A stretch of 64,000 bases of DNA. Origin: Alphaproteobacteria bacterium (GTDB lineage: Bacteria; Pseudomonadota; Alphaproteobacteria; Micropepsales; Micropepsaceae). Where the stretch lies: the NCBI GenBank assembly GCA_016792565.1, contig JAEUMK010000025.1:1-64000 (forward strand), read 5' to 3'. Every line of letters begins with the position of its first letter. Position 1 is the stretch's first letter. Below, piece by piece: positions 27,669 through 34,557 of the stretch. The position numbers were made by a program, and so were the translations under genes. Under the pieces are notes generated by a model. It ran no database searches. It was not told the DNA's origin and was given only the letters and a program-made list of their open reading frames with translations.

Positions 27669-28763
27669 TCACGCCGCCTCCGGCCTCGCGCCGTCATAGA
27701 GCGCCTCGGGCCGGATCAGACGTCCGGCGCGGGCGTGGTGCTCCATCGCGTGCGCCGTCCAGCCCGCCACCCGCCCCACCGCGAAGAGCGGCGTGAAGAG
27801 CGCGCGCGGCAGGCCGAGCGCATCGAGCAGGAGCGCGGTGTAGAACTCGACATTGGTGTCGAGCGGCCGCTCGGGATGACGGGCTTTCAGCTGCGCCCGC
27901 GCCTCCCGCTCCACCTCCAGCGCGAAGGCGAGGCGCGGCGTCGCGGGGGCGAGACGCTCCAGCGCCGCCTTGAGCACGTCGGCGCGCGGATCCCGGGTCC
28001 GATAGATGCGATGGCCGAATCCCATCAGCCGCTCGCCGCGCTCCAGCGCCGCCGCGATCCACGGCGCGATGGCGGTCCGGTCTCCGATCTCGTCCATCAT
28101 GTCGAGCACCGGCCCCGGCGCGCCGCCGTGCAGCGGCCCGGACAGCGCGCCATAGGCGGCCGTCACCGCCGAGACGAGGCTCGCCCGGGTCGCCGTCACC
28201 ACCCGGCAGGCGAAGGTCGAGGCGTTCATGCCGTGATCGCTGACCGTCGTCAGATAGGCGTCGAGGGCCCGCGCCTCGGCCGGCGAAGGCGGCGCGCCGC
28301 GCAGCATCCGCAGCATGTCGGCGGCATGGCCGAGCGCCGGATCGGGGGCGAGCGGCGCGCGCCCGGCGCGCAGCGCCTCCAGCGTGGCGATGAGAACCGG
28401 CACCGCCGCCACGATCGCCGCCGCAGCGCTTGGGCCATCGGCGATGTCCAGCGCGGCGAGCGCGGCGCGCAGGCCGTCGACCGGCCCGAGGCGGACGAGC
28501 GAAGGGCAGATGTGCAGCGCCTGCTCGAACGCGGCGGCGCGCAGACGTCCGAACGTCGCCGGCTCCACCGCCTCGGCCCGCGGGTCGGCGATGCGCCACA
28601 GCCCCGCCGCCACGGCCTCGAAAGTGAGGGTTTCCGCCAGGCGCTCGACGGAGAGACCGGCGATCACCAGAACGCCGTTCTCGCCGTCCACCAGGCTGAG
28701 CGCCGTCACGGCGGCGGGGATTCCGTCGAGACCGATCGAACGGCCGGTGAGGGGCATGTTCAT
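27669..28763 (-). CDS. Citrate synthase family protein (no DNA-binding domain)
   Basis: A 364-residue citrate-synthase-like enzyme. The substrate motifs are SGPLHGGAPGPVLDMMDEI (His212) and GFGHRIYRTRDPRADVLK (His251). The third catalytic position, normally Asp in NVDFY, reads NVEFYTAL (Glu306). Such an Asp-to-Glu change lowers activity in the pig enzyme, so the reaction may be altered or the preferred acyl-CoA may differ. The usual C-terminal GWTAHAMEH is present. It could be a citrate or 2-methylcitrate synthase. The start at 28763 (MNMPLTGRS) gives the usual N-terminal TGRSIGLDGI. It is divergent from the HTH-citrate synthase, with which it shares a 64-bp intergenic region. Confidence 0.85.
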   Translation of the reverse strand: MNMPLTGRSIGLDGIPAAVTALSLVDGENGVLVIAGLSVERLAETLTFEAVAAGLWRIADPRAEAVEPATFGRLRAAAFEQALHICPSLVRLGPVDGLRAALAALDIADGPSAAAAIVAAVPVLIATLEALRAGRAPLAPDPALGHAADMLRMLRGAPPSPAEARALDAYLTTVSDHGMNASTFACRVVTATRASLVSAVTAAYGALSGPLHGGAPGPVLDMMDEIGDRTAIAPWIAAALERGERLMGFGHRIYRTRDPRADVLKAALERLAPATPRLAFALEVEREARAQLKARHPERPLDTNVEFYTALLLDALGLPRALFTPLFAVGRVAGWTAHAMEHHARAGRLIRPEALYDGARPEAA

Positions 28764-28812
28764 GGGTTTTCTCCTTGCAGCGCGGCGAGACTCACGCGAT
28801 TCTAGAAAGCAC

Positions 28813-28838
28813 TCAATATTGACGAGCATGATCAATAT
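28813..28838. promoter_or_regulatory. AT-rich inverted repeats at the divergent citrate-synthase start (candidate operator)
   Basis: TCAATATTGA at 28813-28822 is a perfect 10-bp palindrome. Its right part, ATATTGA (28816-28822), pairs with TCAATAT (28832-28838) across a 9-base spacer, covering the start codon of the HTH-citrate synthase. The block is AT-rich in a very GC-rich context. This would be a natural binding site for the HTH domain encoded immediately downstream. Confidence 0.5.
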
Positions 28839-30054
28839 GAATGATGGCCCGTCCGCCCTCTACATGACCGCGCAGGAGGCGGCGGCGACGCTTTCCGTCT
28901 CGCCGGCCACGATCTACGCCTATGTGAGCCGCGGCATGATCCGCTCCGAGGCCTCGTCCGACGGGCGCGCCAAGCGCTACCGCGCCGACGACGTGCGCGC
29001 CCTGAAAGACCGCCGCGCCCCGCCCGAAGCCCGCCTGCCGATCGAGTCGTCCAGTCCGCTGGCGCTCGACTCGGCGATCTGCCTGATCACCCCGGACGGC
29101 CCCTTCTATCGCGGCGCTTCGGCGGTGGATCTGTCGGCCAAGGCGAGCTTCGAGCATGTCGCGACGCTGCTCTGGGACAGCGCCGATGGCGATCCCTTCG
29201 CCGAACGCGGTCTGGAGGCGCTGTGGGCGGCGCTCGCCGGCGCTGCCGCTGCGCTGGAGGGCCGCCCCTTCATCGATCGCGCCGCCGCTCTGATGGCGCT
29301 GGCGGCGAGCGGCGATCCCGCCGCCTTCAACGGCACGGCCGCAGGCGGCGCGGCGATCGGCGCGCGGGCCGTGCGCATCCTCGCGGCGCTGGCCGCCGGA
29401 CGAACGCCGTCGCGCGATCCCGTCCACCGCACCCTGGCCGCAGCTTGGGCGCCCGGCCATCGCCATGCCGCCGACCTCATCCGGCGCGCCCTGGTGCTGA
29501 TCGCCGACCACGAACTCAACGCCTCGACCTTTGCGGCCCGCGTCGCGGTCTCGACCGGAACGTCGATCTACGATGCGCTCGCCGCCGCGCTGGCGACGCT
29601 GAAGGGTCCGCGCCATGGCGGCGCCTCGGCCCGCGCCGCTCGCTTCGTCGCCCAGATCGACGCCGATGCGCCCGAACGCGCCATCAAGGATCTGCGCAGC
29701 GGCGGCGAGCGCCTGCCCGGCTTCGGCCATCCGCTCTACCGTGCCGCCGATCCGCGCGCCGTGGCGCTGCTGAAGGCGCTGGCGGCGGCCGGCGCCGACC
29801 GGCGCCTGACCGAGGGCGTGGTGCTTGCCGCGCACGAGATCGCGGGCGTCGATCCCAATATCGATTACGCCTTCGCGGTGCTGTCTCACCACCTCGGCCT
29901 GCCGCCGGAAACCGGGCTGACGCTTTTCGCCATCGGGCGCACCGCCGGATGGACCGCCCATGCGATAGAACAGCGCGCGACCGGCCGCCTGATCCGCCCG
30001 CGCGCCCGCTACACCGGCCCGGCGCCGCGCGCCCCGTCCACAAACGCGCCATAA
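28828..30054 (+). CDS. Citrate synthase with N-terminal MerR-type helix-turn-helix
   Basis: A 408-residue fusion. Residues of about 12-55 form a MerR-like HTH with the start of a wing: MTAQEAAATLSVSPATIYAY, then SRGMIRSEASSDGRAKRYRADDVRALK. This region is unlike any metabolic enzyme N-terminus. The rest is a citrate synthase core with GPRHGGASARAARF (His263), GFGHPLYRAADPRAVAL (His301) and NIDYAFAV (Asp346), so all three catalytic residues are present. The C-terminus GWTAHAIEQRATGRLIRPRA is also family-like. Such DNA-binding citrate synthases are known in proteobacterial genomes, but their regulatory role is unsettled. It is divergent from the second, HTH-free paralogue. An inner ATG at 28837 is an alternative start. 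Confidence 0.88.
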   Translation: MINMNDGPSALYMTAQEAAATLSVSPATIYAYVSRGMIRSEASSDGRAKRYRADDVRALKDRRAPPEARLPIESSSPLALDSAICLITPDGPFYRGASAVDLSAKASFEHVATLLWDSADGDPFAERGLEALWAALAGAAAALEGRPFIDRAAALMALAASGDPAAFNGTAAGGAAIGARAVRILAALAAGRTPSRDPVHRTLAAAWAPGHRHAADLIRRALVLIADHELNASTFAARVAVSTGTSIYDALAAALATLKGPRHGGASARAARFVAQIDADAPERAIKDLRSGGERLPGFGHPLYRAADPRAVALLKALAAAGADRRLTEGVVLAAHEIAGVDPNIDYAFAVLSHHLGLPPETGLTLFAIGRTAGWTAHAIEQRATGRLIRPRARYTGPAPRAPSTNAP

Positions 30055-30076
30055 TAGCGGGCGACAAGGATCCGCT

Positions 30077-31219
30077 ATGCTCGGCCGGCTCGCCTTCTTT
30101 CTGCTGCTTGCGACGCTCGGCCTCGGCGCGGCGGCGCTGGCGTTCGACTGGCGCGTGACGCTGCCGCCGGCGCTGGCGGACGCGATCGGCTGGCGCGCGG
30201 GGATGAGCGAGGAGGGGATCGTCGAGGCGGATACGCGCTGGTATCTGAACGATGCCAAGGCGATGCAGCTGATTGCCGACGCGGTGGCGCGCGAAGACAG
30301 CGGCGACGCCGCGCTCTTCCTCGATATCGCGCGCAAGCTGAACATCCCGCTCGCCGGCGGCCTGGAGGCCGCCGCGCTGGCGCTGGAAGCGCGCGAGGAC
30401 AGCCTGGAGACGCAGTTCGCCGACTACCTCGCCGGCTTCGTCAGCGGCGAGGGCGAGACGCTCGCCGGCCTGGGCGGCGCGATCACCTCCGACCTCACGG
30501 TCTATGGCGACATCCGCGACATCGTCGTGGAGGGCGGCAAGATGATCGCCGGCGAAGACTATTCCGCCTTCATCCTCGGCCTCTCGACCGTCGGCCTCGC
30601 GGCGACCGCCGGCACGATCGCGACCGGCGGTGGCGGCATCGTCGTCAAGGCCGGACTGTCGTTCGTGAAGTTCGCCAAGCGCTCGGGCCACCTCACCGCC
30701 GCCTTCGCCGCCCGGCTCACGCGCCTTGCCGGCGAGGCGATCGACATGCCGGCCCTCAAACAGGCGCTGCGGCGGGTCAATCCCGCCGATCCGGTCGGTT
30801 CGTGGGCGGCGCTGGCGACCTACGCCCGCACCGTGAAGGGCGCGCGACTCTTCGACCTGCTCGGCAAGATGGAGGACATCCGCGCCGCCGTCGGCACCGC
30901 CGAGGCGCTGCGCATCCTCAAGCGCGTCGAGACCCTGGAGGAGATCGACGACCTGCACGGCCTCGCCAAGGTCGCGGGCAAGCGCACGCGCGGCGTCATG
31001 GAGCTGACCGGCAAGACCTCGCTGCGCGCCATCAAGTACACCGCCAACGTGCTTCAGATCCTCTTCGAATACGTCTGGGCTCTTGTCCTGTGGATCGCCG
31101 GACTTCTGGCGGCGGTCGCGCTGCGCGTGGCGGTCTCGGCCTGGCGGCTGGGGCGCACGGCGTGGCGCTTCGCCCGGCGGCGGGGCGGCGCGCGGCTTGC
31201 CGCGACGGCGAGGTTGTGA
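30077..31219 (+). CDS. Membrane-associated protein of unknown function
   Basis: A 380-residue protein. It has an N-terminal hydrophobic helix (LGRLAFFLLLATLGLGAAALAF) with the soluble part outside it. A central Gly/Ala-rich hydrophobic stretch (about residues 168-200: FILGLSTVGLAATAGTIATG, then GGGIVVKAGLSFVKFA) looks able to insert in a membrane. The C-terminal helix ILFEYVWALVLWIAGLLAAV is followed by an Arg-rich tail. Between them is a helical region with GKMEDIRAAVGTAEALRILK. No catalytic motif is visible. The amphipathic Gly-rich segment recalls pore-forming or membrane-perturbing proteins, which is a weak inference. It follows the HTH-citrate synthase by 22 bp and probably belongs to its transcription unit. 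Confidence 0.75.
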   Translation: MLGRLAFFLLLATLGLGAAALAFDWRVTLPPALADAIGWRAGMSEEGIVEADTRWYLNDAKAMQLIADAVAREDSGDAALFLDIARKLNIPLAGGLEAAALALEAREDSLETQFADYLAGFVSGEGETLAGLGGAITSDLTVYGDIRDIVVEGGKMIAGEDYSAFILGLSTVGLAATAGTIATGGGGIVVKAGLSFVKFAKRSGHLTAAFAARLTRLAGEAIDMPALKQALRRVNPADPVGSWAALATYARTVKGARLFDLLGKMEDIRAAVGTAEALRILKRVETLEEIDDLHGLAKVAGKRTRGVMELTGKTSLRAIKYTANVLQILFEYVWALVLWIAGLLAAVALRVAVSAWRLGRTAWRFARRRGGARLAATARL

Positions 31220-31262
31220 CACGCTTCGTGCCATAATAATCGACGGCCACAGGGGGAACGCG

Positions 31263-31898
31263 ATGGCGGGTCTTTGGGTGTGGGGCGTGGCGCTGGCCGC
31301 CTATGGTCTGTTCCTCGCCTGGTATGTGAACTGGCGGGGCGCCATCGCCCCCGCCGAGGTCGAGCGCCTGATCGACGCCATCAAGGCGGCCAATCCGGAG
31401 GCCGGCGCCCGCAACGAGATGGGCGCGCTCCGCCGCTTTCTGGAAACCGACGACGGTCGCGAGTTCTTCATGCTGAACCTCGTGAAGCTGGCCGACGGCG
31501 AAGTGCCCGATCCGGCGACCGGCGCGCCCCGGCCGGCCCGCGCCGTGATGGAAGGCTATACGAAGATGTTCCTGCCGGCCCTGCTGCGCAAAGCCGGTCA
31601 TCCCGCCATCGCGGCGCGCAAGATCGGTCCCTATTTCGACGCCTGGGGCGTCGAGCCCGATCCGGGCTGGTCGATCGTCGGCTACATGCGCTATCGCAGC
31701 CGCCGCGACATGGCCAGGCTGGTCGCCGATCCGCGCTTCGGCGGCGCGCACGACTTCAAGTTCGCGGCGATGCCCAAGACCTTCTCGTTCCCGACCCGGC
31801 CGATGATCCTGACGCTGGCCAGCCCGCGCATTACGGTGGGCCTGGCGCTCGGCTGCCTCGCCGCGCTGGCGCAGAACGCCATCGCCCTTCTCGCCTGA
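31263..31898 (+). CDS. Membrane-anchored DUF1330-like protein
   Basis: A 211-residue protein. An N-terminal transmembrane helix (GLWVWGVALAAYGLFLAWYV) is followed by a soluble domain. LEREAFFMLNLVKL-type sequence (REFFMLNLVKLADG), then IVGYMRYRSRRDMARLVADP, resembles a dimeric alpha-beta barrel of the DUF1330 or ABM type. Those domains often act as small monooxygenases or isomerases, but no catalytic residue can be pointed out. A second hydrophobic helix (ITVGLALGCLAALAQNAIALLA) closes the protein. It lies 43 bp after the previous membrane protein. Confidence 0.68.
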   Translation: MAGLWVWGVALAAYGLFLAWYVNWRGAIAPAEVERLIDAIKAANPEAGARNEMGALRRFLETDDGREFFMLNLVKLADGEVPDPATGAPRPARAVMEGYTKMFLPALLRKAGHPAIAARKIGPYFDAWGVEPDPGWSIVGYMRYRSRRDMARLVADPRFGGAHDFKFAAMPKTFSFPTRPMILTLASPRITVGLALGCLAALAQNAIALLA

Positions 31899-31915
31899 GC
31901 GCCTCTTCATCATGG

Positions 31916-31931
31916 TTAAGCCGGCGTTAAC
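31916..31931. promoter_or_regulatory. CtrA-type box TTAA-N7-TTAAC
   Basis: TTAA at 31916-31919, seven bases (GCCGGCG), then TTAAC at 31927-31931. This matches the full consensus of the alphaproteobacterial cell-cycle regulator CtrA. It lies 315 bp upstream of the phoH start and 17 bp past the stop of the gene at 31263-31898. It also overlaps a hairpin that could act as a terminator, so a double use of the sequence is possible. Confidence 0.5.
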
Positions 31932-31947
31932 CGCGCCGGCGCAGTCT
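31920..31947 (+). terminator. Possible terminator hairpin (weak)
   Basis: GCCGGCG pairs with CGCCGGC (31920-31926 and 31934-31940, 7-nt loop), followed by a poor T-tract (GCAGTCTTTC). It would end the transcription unit of the membrane proteins at 30077-31898. It competes with a GGTTAA/TTAACC hairpin, since the CtrA-like box overlaps it. Confidence 0.35.
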
Positions 31948-32245
31948 TTCCGCATGGCGTCGCCGAACTGACGAAAATTCTTTGCGGCGGTGCAGCGTCC
32001 CTCGGCTAATTTCGAAGGACGAGTTGATTCGGATCCTTCAGTCCGGGTCCGAGCTTACGAGGGGAGACGCCCCAGGGTGACGGAACGCGCCGGCGGCCTT
32101 GCCGAGCTTCCATCCGACCGGTTCCCGGCCCACGGCCGCGCGGACCCTGGCGTCCTTCACCGCACCATCACCCCTTTCCGCCCGCGGCAGAGCATCGCCG
32201 CGCGCGGCTTGTTGCGTCGGTTCTCACCCATGAAAGGACGACACG
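31941..32245 (+). other. Long phoH leader with two hairpins; possible sRNA or cis-element
   Basis: The 347 bp between the DUF1330-like gene and phoH have no convincing coding frame. After the CtrA-like box and weak terminator, an 8-bp stem-loop TCGGATCC / GGGTCCGA (32029-32036, 32045-32052, one G-T pair) is followed by GGGG-AGACG-CCCC (32061-32073). The remainder is GC-rich without strong structure. I see no match to 6S, SRP or SAM-II RNA signatures. A Shine-Dalgarno sequence (GAAAGGACG) precedes the phoH ATG. Confidence 0.35.
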
Positions 32246-33001
32246 ATGGCGAAGCGGGCAACGCGTGAAAAGACGCGGAGCTATGAAGACCGGTCCAAGT
32301 CCAAGGTCAGGGCGCTGTTTCCCGAAAAGCCCGCCTGGTCCCCGCTCGATCGCGAAGGCACGGAAGCCCGCGACAAATCCTATGTCCGCAACATCCGCCC
32401 GTGCAGCGACAACCAGCGCCTGCTGCTGGAGGCCATCGACAAGAAGAACGTCGTCGTGGCGCTCGGCCCGGCCGGCACCGGCAAGACCTATCTCGCCATC
32501 GCCAAGGCGGTGGAGGCCTTCGAGGCGGGCCGCATCGGCCGCATCATCCTGACCCGGCCGGCGGTCGAGGCGGGCGAGAATCTGGGCTTCCTGCCCGGCG
32601 CGCTGGAGGACAAGCTCGCCCCCTATCTGCGCCCGCTCTACGATGCGCTCTCCGACCGGCTCGGCGCCAAGCGGCTGAAGCTGCTGCTGTCGGACGGTTC
32701 GATCGAGATCGCCCCCATCGCCTACATGCGCGGCCGCACCCTCAACAACGCCTTCATCGTCATCGACGAGGTGCAGAACTGCACCTACGGCCAGATCAAG
32801 ATGATGCTGACCCGGCTCGGCTGGCACTCGACCATGGTGCTGACCGGCGATCCCGACCAGAGCGATCTGCTGCCGGGCCTCTCGGGCCTCGCCACGGTCG
32901 GCGACAAGCTGTCGACGCTGGAGGATGTCGGCGTCATCCGCCTCGGCGACCGCGACATCGTCCGCCACCCGCTGGTCGCGGGGATGCTGACGGTCCTCTG
33001 A
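32246..33001 (+). CDS. phoH: PhoH family ATPase
   Basis: A 251-residue protein with a Lys/Arg-rich N-terminal segment ([20 protein letters not shown]) and then a PhoH domain. The Walker A is [18 protein letters not shown], the [19 protein letters not shown] region is diagnostic, and Walker B is [17 protein letters not shown] with a [10 protein letters not shown] sensor motif. PhoH proteins are P-loop ATPases, probably RNA-related helicase-like enzymes, whose cellular role remains poorly defined. The start is supported by a GGACG sequence 7 bp upstream. A strong bidirectional terminator follows. The gene is not next to an ybeY-like gene, which is the more usual PhoL context. Confidence 0.93.
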   Translation: MAKRATREKTRSYEDRSKSKVRALFPEKPAWSPLDREGTEARDKSYVRNIRPCSDNQRLLLEAIDKKNVVVALGPAGTGKTYLAIAKAVEAFEAGRIGRIILTRPAVEAGENLGFLPGALEDKLAPYLRPLYDALSDRLGAKRLKLLLSDGSIEIAPIAYMRGRTLNNAFIVIDEVQNCTYGQIKMMLTRLGWHSTMVLTGDPDQSDLLPGLSGLATVGDKLSTLEDVGVIRLGDRDIVRHPLVAGMLTVL

Positions 33002-33025
33002 AGGCTGCGCCTGGCGCAAATGCAA

Positions 33026-33053
33026 AAACGGGCAGCCGCGAGGCTGCCCGTTT
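33026..33053. terminator. Bidirectional terminator between phoH and the small secreted gene
   Basis: AAACGGGCAGCC and GGCTGCCCGTTT form a perfect 12-bp stem with a GCGA loop, flanked by A and T tracts on both sides. It serves the convergent phoH (+) and the gene at 33075-33416 (-). Confidence 0.9.
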
Positions 33054-33074
33054 CGCGTGTCGCGGCGGCAGCGG

Positions 33075-33416
33075 TCAGTAGACCACGCCGTCGTAGTAGT
33101 AGTAGCCGTCCGAGCAGATGCAGGGCTCGCCGAGCGGCGCATAGCCGTCCATGTAGCAGTAATCGACGCTCGTCACGAAGCAGCGGTCCGAGACCGTCAC
33201 CTGGCCCATGGTCTGCGGCTTGGACTGGCGGCCCTTGGTGAAGTTGCTGCCCGCCTTGGAGAAGCCCTTGGCGTCCTTGGGCAGCGCGCCTTCCTCGATC
33301 TGCGGATTGGGAATCATCGGGCCGCCGGTCAGCGAATCGGCCGCCATGGCCGGCAGAGCCGCAAACGCCACCGCGGCCGCCAGGACGGCGCGGCCGAACT
33401 TGTCAGAAATCATCAT
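33075..33416 (-). CDS. Small secreted Cys/Tyr-rich protein, unknown
   Basis: A 113-residue protein with a Sec signal peptide (GRAVLAAAVAFAALPAMA, cleavage near AMA-AD). The mature N-terminal half is Gly/Pro/Lys-rich. The C-terminal half has four cysteines (SDRCFVTSVDYCYMDGY and PLGEPCICSDGYYYY) and a dense cluster of tyrosines, ending DGVVY. The Cys pattern suggests disulfide bonds in the periplasm or outside the cell. I recognise no family. The ribosome-binding site GGGGAGAC lies a few bases before the Met at 33416; the Met at 33413 is also possible. It is divergent from a Crp-type regulator, and three CRP-like palindromes lie in the shared 249-bp region. Confidence 0.68.
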   Translation of the reverse strand: MMISDKFGRAVLAAAVAFAALPAMAADSLTGGPMIPNPQIEEGALPKDAKGFSKAGSNFTKGRQSKPQTMGQVTVSDRCFVTSVDYCYMDGYAPLGEPCICSDGYYYYDGVVY

Positions 33417-33510
33417 AGAGTGTCTCCCCTCACGGCGCGGCCCCAGCCTGTCGCTGCGTCACTACTCGCGCAGAAAACGTTGCGCCCGAAAAGACTTAGC
33501 CGCGCATCGG

Positions 33511-33532
33511 GGTTGCGCGAAGTGACGCAACC
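33511..33532. repeat. Inverted repeat GGTTGCG-N8-CGCAACC
   Basis: A 7-bp perfect inverted repeat (33511-33517 and 33526-33532, 8-base spacer) in the divergent region upstream of the crp-like gene. It lies on the side of the secreted-protein promoter and is a possible operator for an unknown regulator. Confidence 0.4.
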
Positions 33533-33544
33533 TGCGCGGGAAAA

Positions 33545-33560
33545 TGTGCGCTGGCGCACA
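33545..33560. promoter_or_regulatory. CRP-like palindrome, site 1 (TGTGC-N6-GCACA)
   Basis: A 16-bp perfect palindrome, TGTGCGCTGGCGCACA, a variant of the CRP half-site TGTGA. It lies 106 bp before the crp-like start codon and 129 bp before the divergent secreted-protein start. Confidence 0.5.
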
Positions 33561-33573
33561 TCTTGACCTCGTT

Positions 33574-33589
33574 TGTGATCTGCGTCACA
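33574..33589. promoter_or_regulatory. CRP binding site, site 2 (TGTGA-N6-TCACA)
   Basis: A perfect match to the CRP consensus, TGTGATCTGCGTCACA. It is centred 29 bp from site 1 and 54 bp from site 3, upstream of the crp-like gene. The recognition helix encoded downstream has the Arg-Glu...Arg residues that read TGTGA in the known CRP. Confidence 0.7.
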
Positions 33590-33627
33590 TTAATTTCCGG
33601 GCAATTCAGGCTTTCTCAAGGCGCGAC

Positions 33628-33643
33628 TGTGATTTGGCTCACG
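33628..33643. promoter_or_regulatory. CRP-like site 3 (TGTGA-N6-TCACG)
   Basis: One half-site is consensus (TGTGA at 33628-33632) and the other differs by one base (TCACG). It sits 22 bp before the crp-like start, a place where binding would block transcription or translation start. This fits negative autoregulation. Confidence 0.55.
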
Positions 33644-33665
33644 GTCGAGGGGAGAGGGCGGACAC

Positions 33666-34448
33666 ATGCTGGAATCCAACACCATGACGGCGAACGAGAC
33701 GGGCCACACCGATCACGCCGCCTATGACACATCGCACAGCCACGAAGGCCGGGCGGCGCTGGCCGAGTTCCCGCTGTTCCGCGGCGCGGCGGCGGCGACC
33801 CACGAGATGATCTTCCGCCACGCCAATCTGCGGCGCTGCAACGCGGACGAGGAGATCCTCAGCCGCGACGAGCAGGCAGGCGACGTCTACTTCGTCCTCA
33901 AGGGCGAGGTGCGGATCGTCAACTACTCGGCCTCGGGCCGCGAGGTCGCCTATGCGATCATTCCCGCCGGCGGCTATTTCGGCGAATTGTCGGCCATCGA
34001 CGGCCGTCCGCGCTCGGCCAACGTGCTGGCGGTCGACGACTGCCTGCTGGCGACGCTGACGCCGGGCGCCTTCAAGGAGGTGCTCGCCTCCGACCCCGCC
34101 ATCGCGGCGCGGGTGATGGAGAAGCTGGTGCGCATCATCCGCTCGGCGGACGACCGCATCCTCGATCTGGCGACGCTGTCGGCCTATCAGCGCGTCTATG
34201 TCGAGCTGCTGCGGATGAAGAAGCCCGATCCCGTGCGTCCCAATTCGTGGCTGATCTACCCGCTGCCGACCCAGGCGCAGATCGCGGCGCTCGCCTCGAC
34301 GACGCGCGAGACGGTCGCCCGCGTCCTCTCGCAGCTCAACCACGACCACATCGCGGAGCGCAAATCGAAGACGCTCTACATCCGCGAGCTGGCGAAGCTC
34401 CAGGCGCTCGCCGCCAAGAGCCAGTCCGAGACCGGCAAGCCGAACTGA
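33666..34448 (+). CDS. Crp/Fnr-family transcriptional regulator, Crp-like
   Basis: A 260-residue regulator. The cyclic-nucleotide domain has YFVLKGEVRIVNYSASGRE and the phosphate-binding cassette FGELSAIDGRPRSAN. Glu107, Arg116 and Ser117 match the cAMP-contacting residues of E. coli CRP, with one residue fewer between them. A dimer helix follows. The C-terminal HTH has TQAQIAALASTTRETVARVL, with Arg214-Glu215...Arg219 in the recognition helix as in CRP. No cysteine cluster is present, so it is not an FNR oxygen sensor. The first 30 residues are His/Thr-rich and extra to the family. CRP consensus sites in its own upstream region suggest autoregulation. The start may also be an inner Met at residue 7. 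Confidence 0.9.
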   Translation: MLESNTMTANETGHTDHAAYDTSHSHEGRAALAEFPLFRGAAAATHEMIFRHANLRRCNADEEILSRDEQAGDVYFVLKGEVRIVNYSASGREVAYAIIPAGGYFGELSAIDGRPRSANVLAVDDCLLATLTPGAFKEVLASDPAIAARVMEKLVRIIRSADDRILDLATLSAYQRVYVELLRMKKPDPVRPNSWLIYPLPTQAQIAALASTTRETVARVLSQLNHDHIAERKSKTLYIRELAKLQALAAKSQSETGKPN

Positions 34449-34473
34449 CGCCCCCCGCTCGTCGGCATTGCTG

Positions 34474-34510
34474 ATCCCCGGCGCATTGCCCCATGCGCCG
34501 GGGATTTCTT
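34474..34510 (+). terminator. Rho-independent terminator after the crp-like gene
   Basis: ATCCCCGGCGCAT pairs with ATGCGCCGGGGAT (13 bp, 6-nt loop), followed by TTTCTTTT. Confidence 0.9.
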
Positions 34511-34557
34511 TTCCCGCCGTGTTCACAGGACGATGCGCCATGCCTTAGGGTCGCCGC

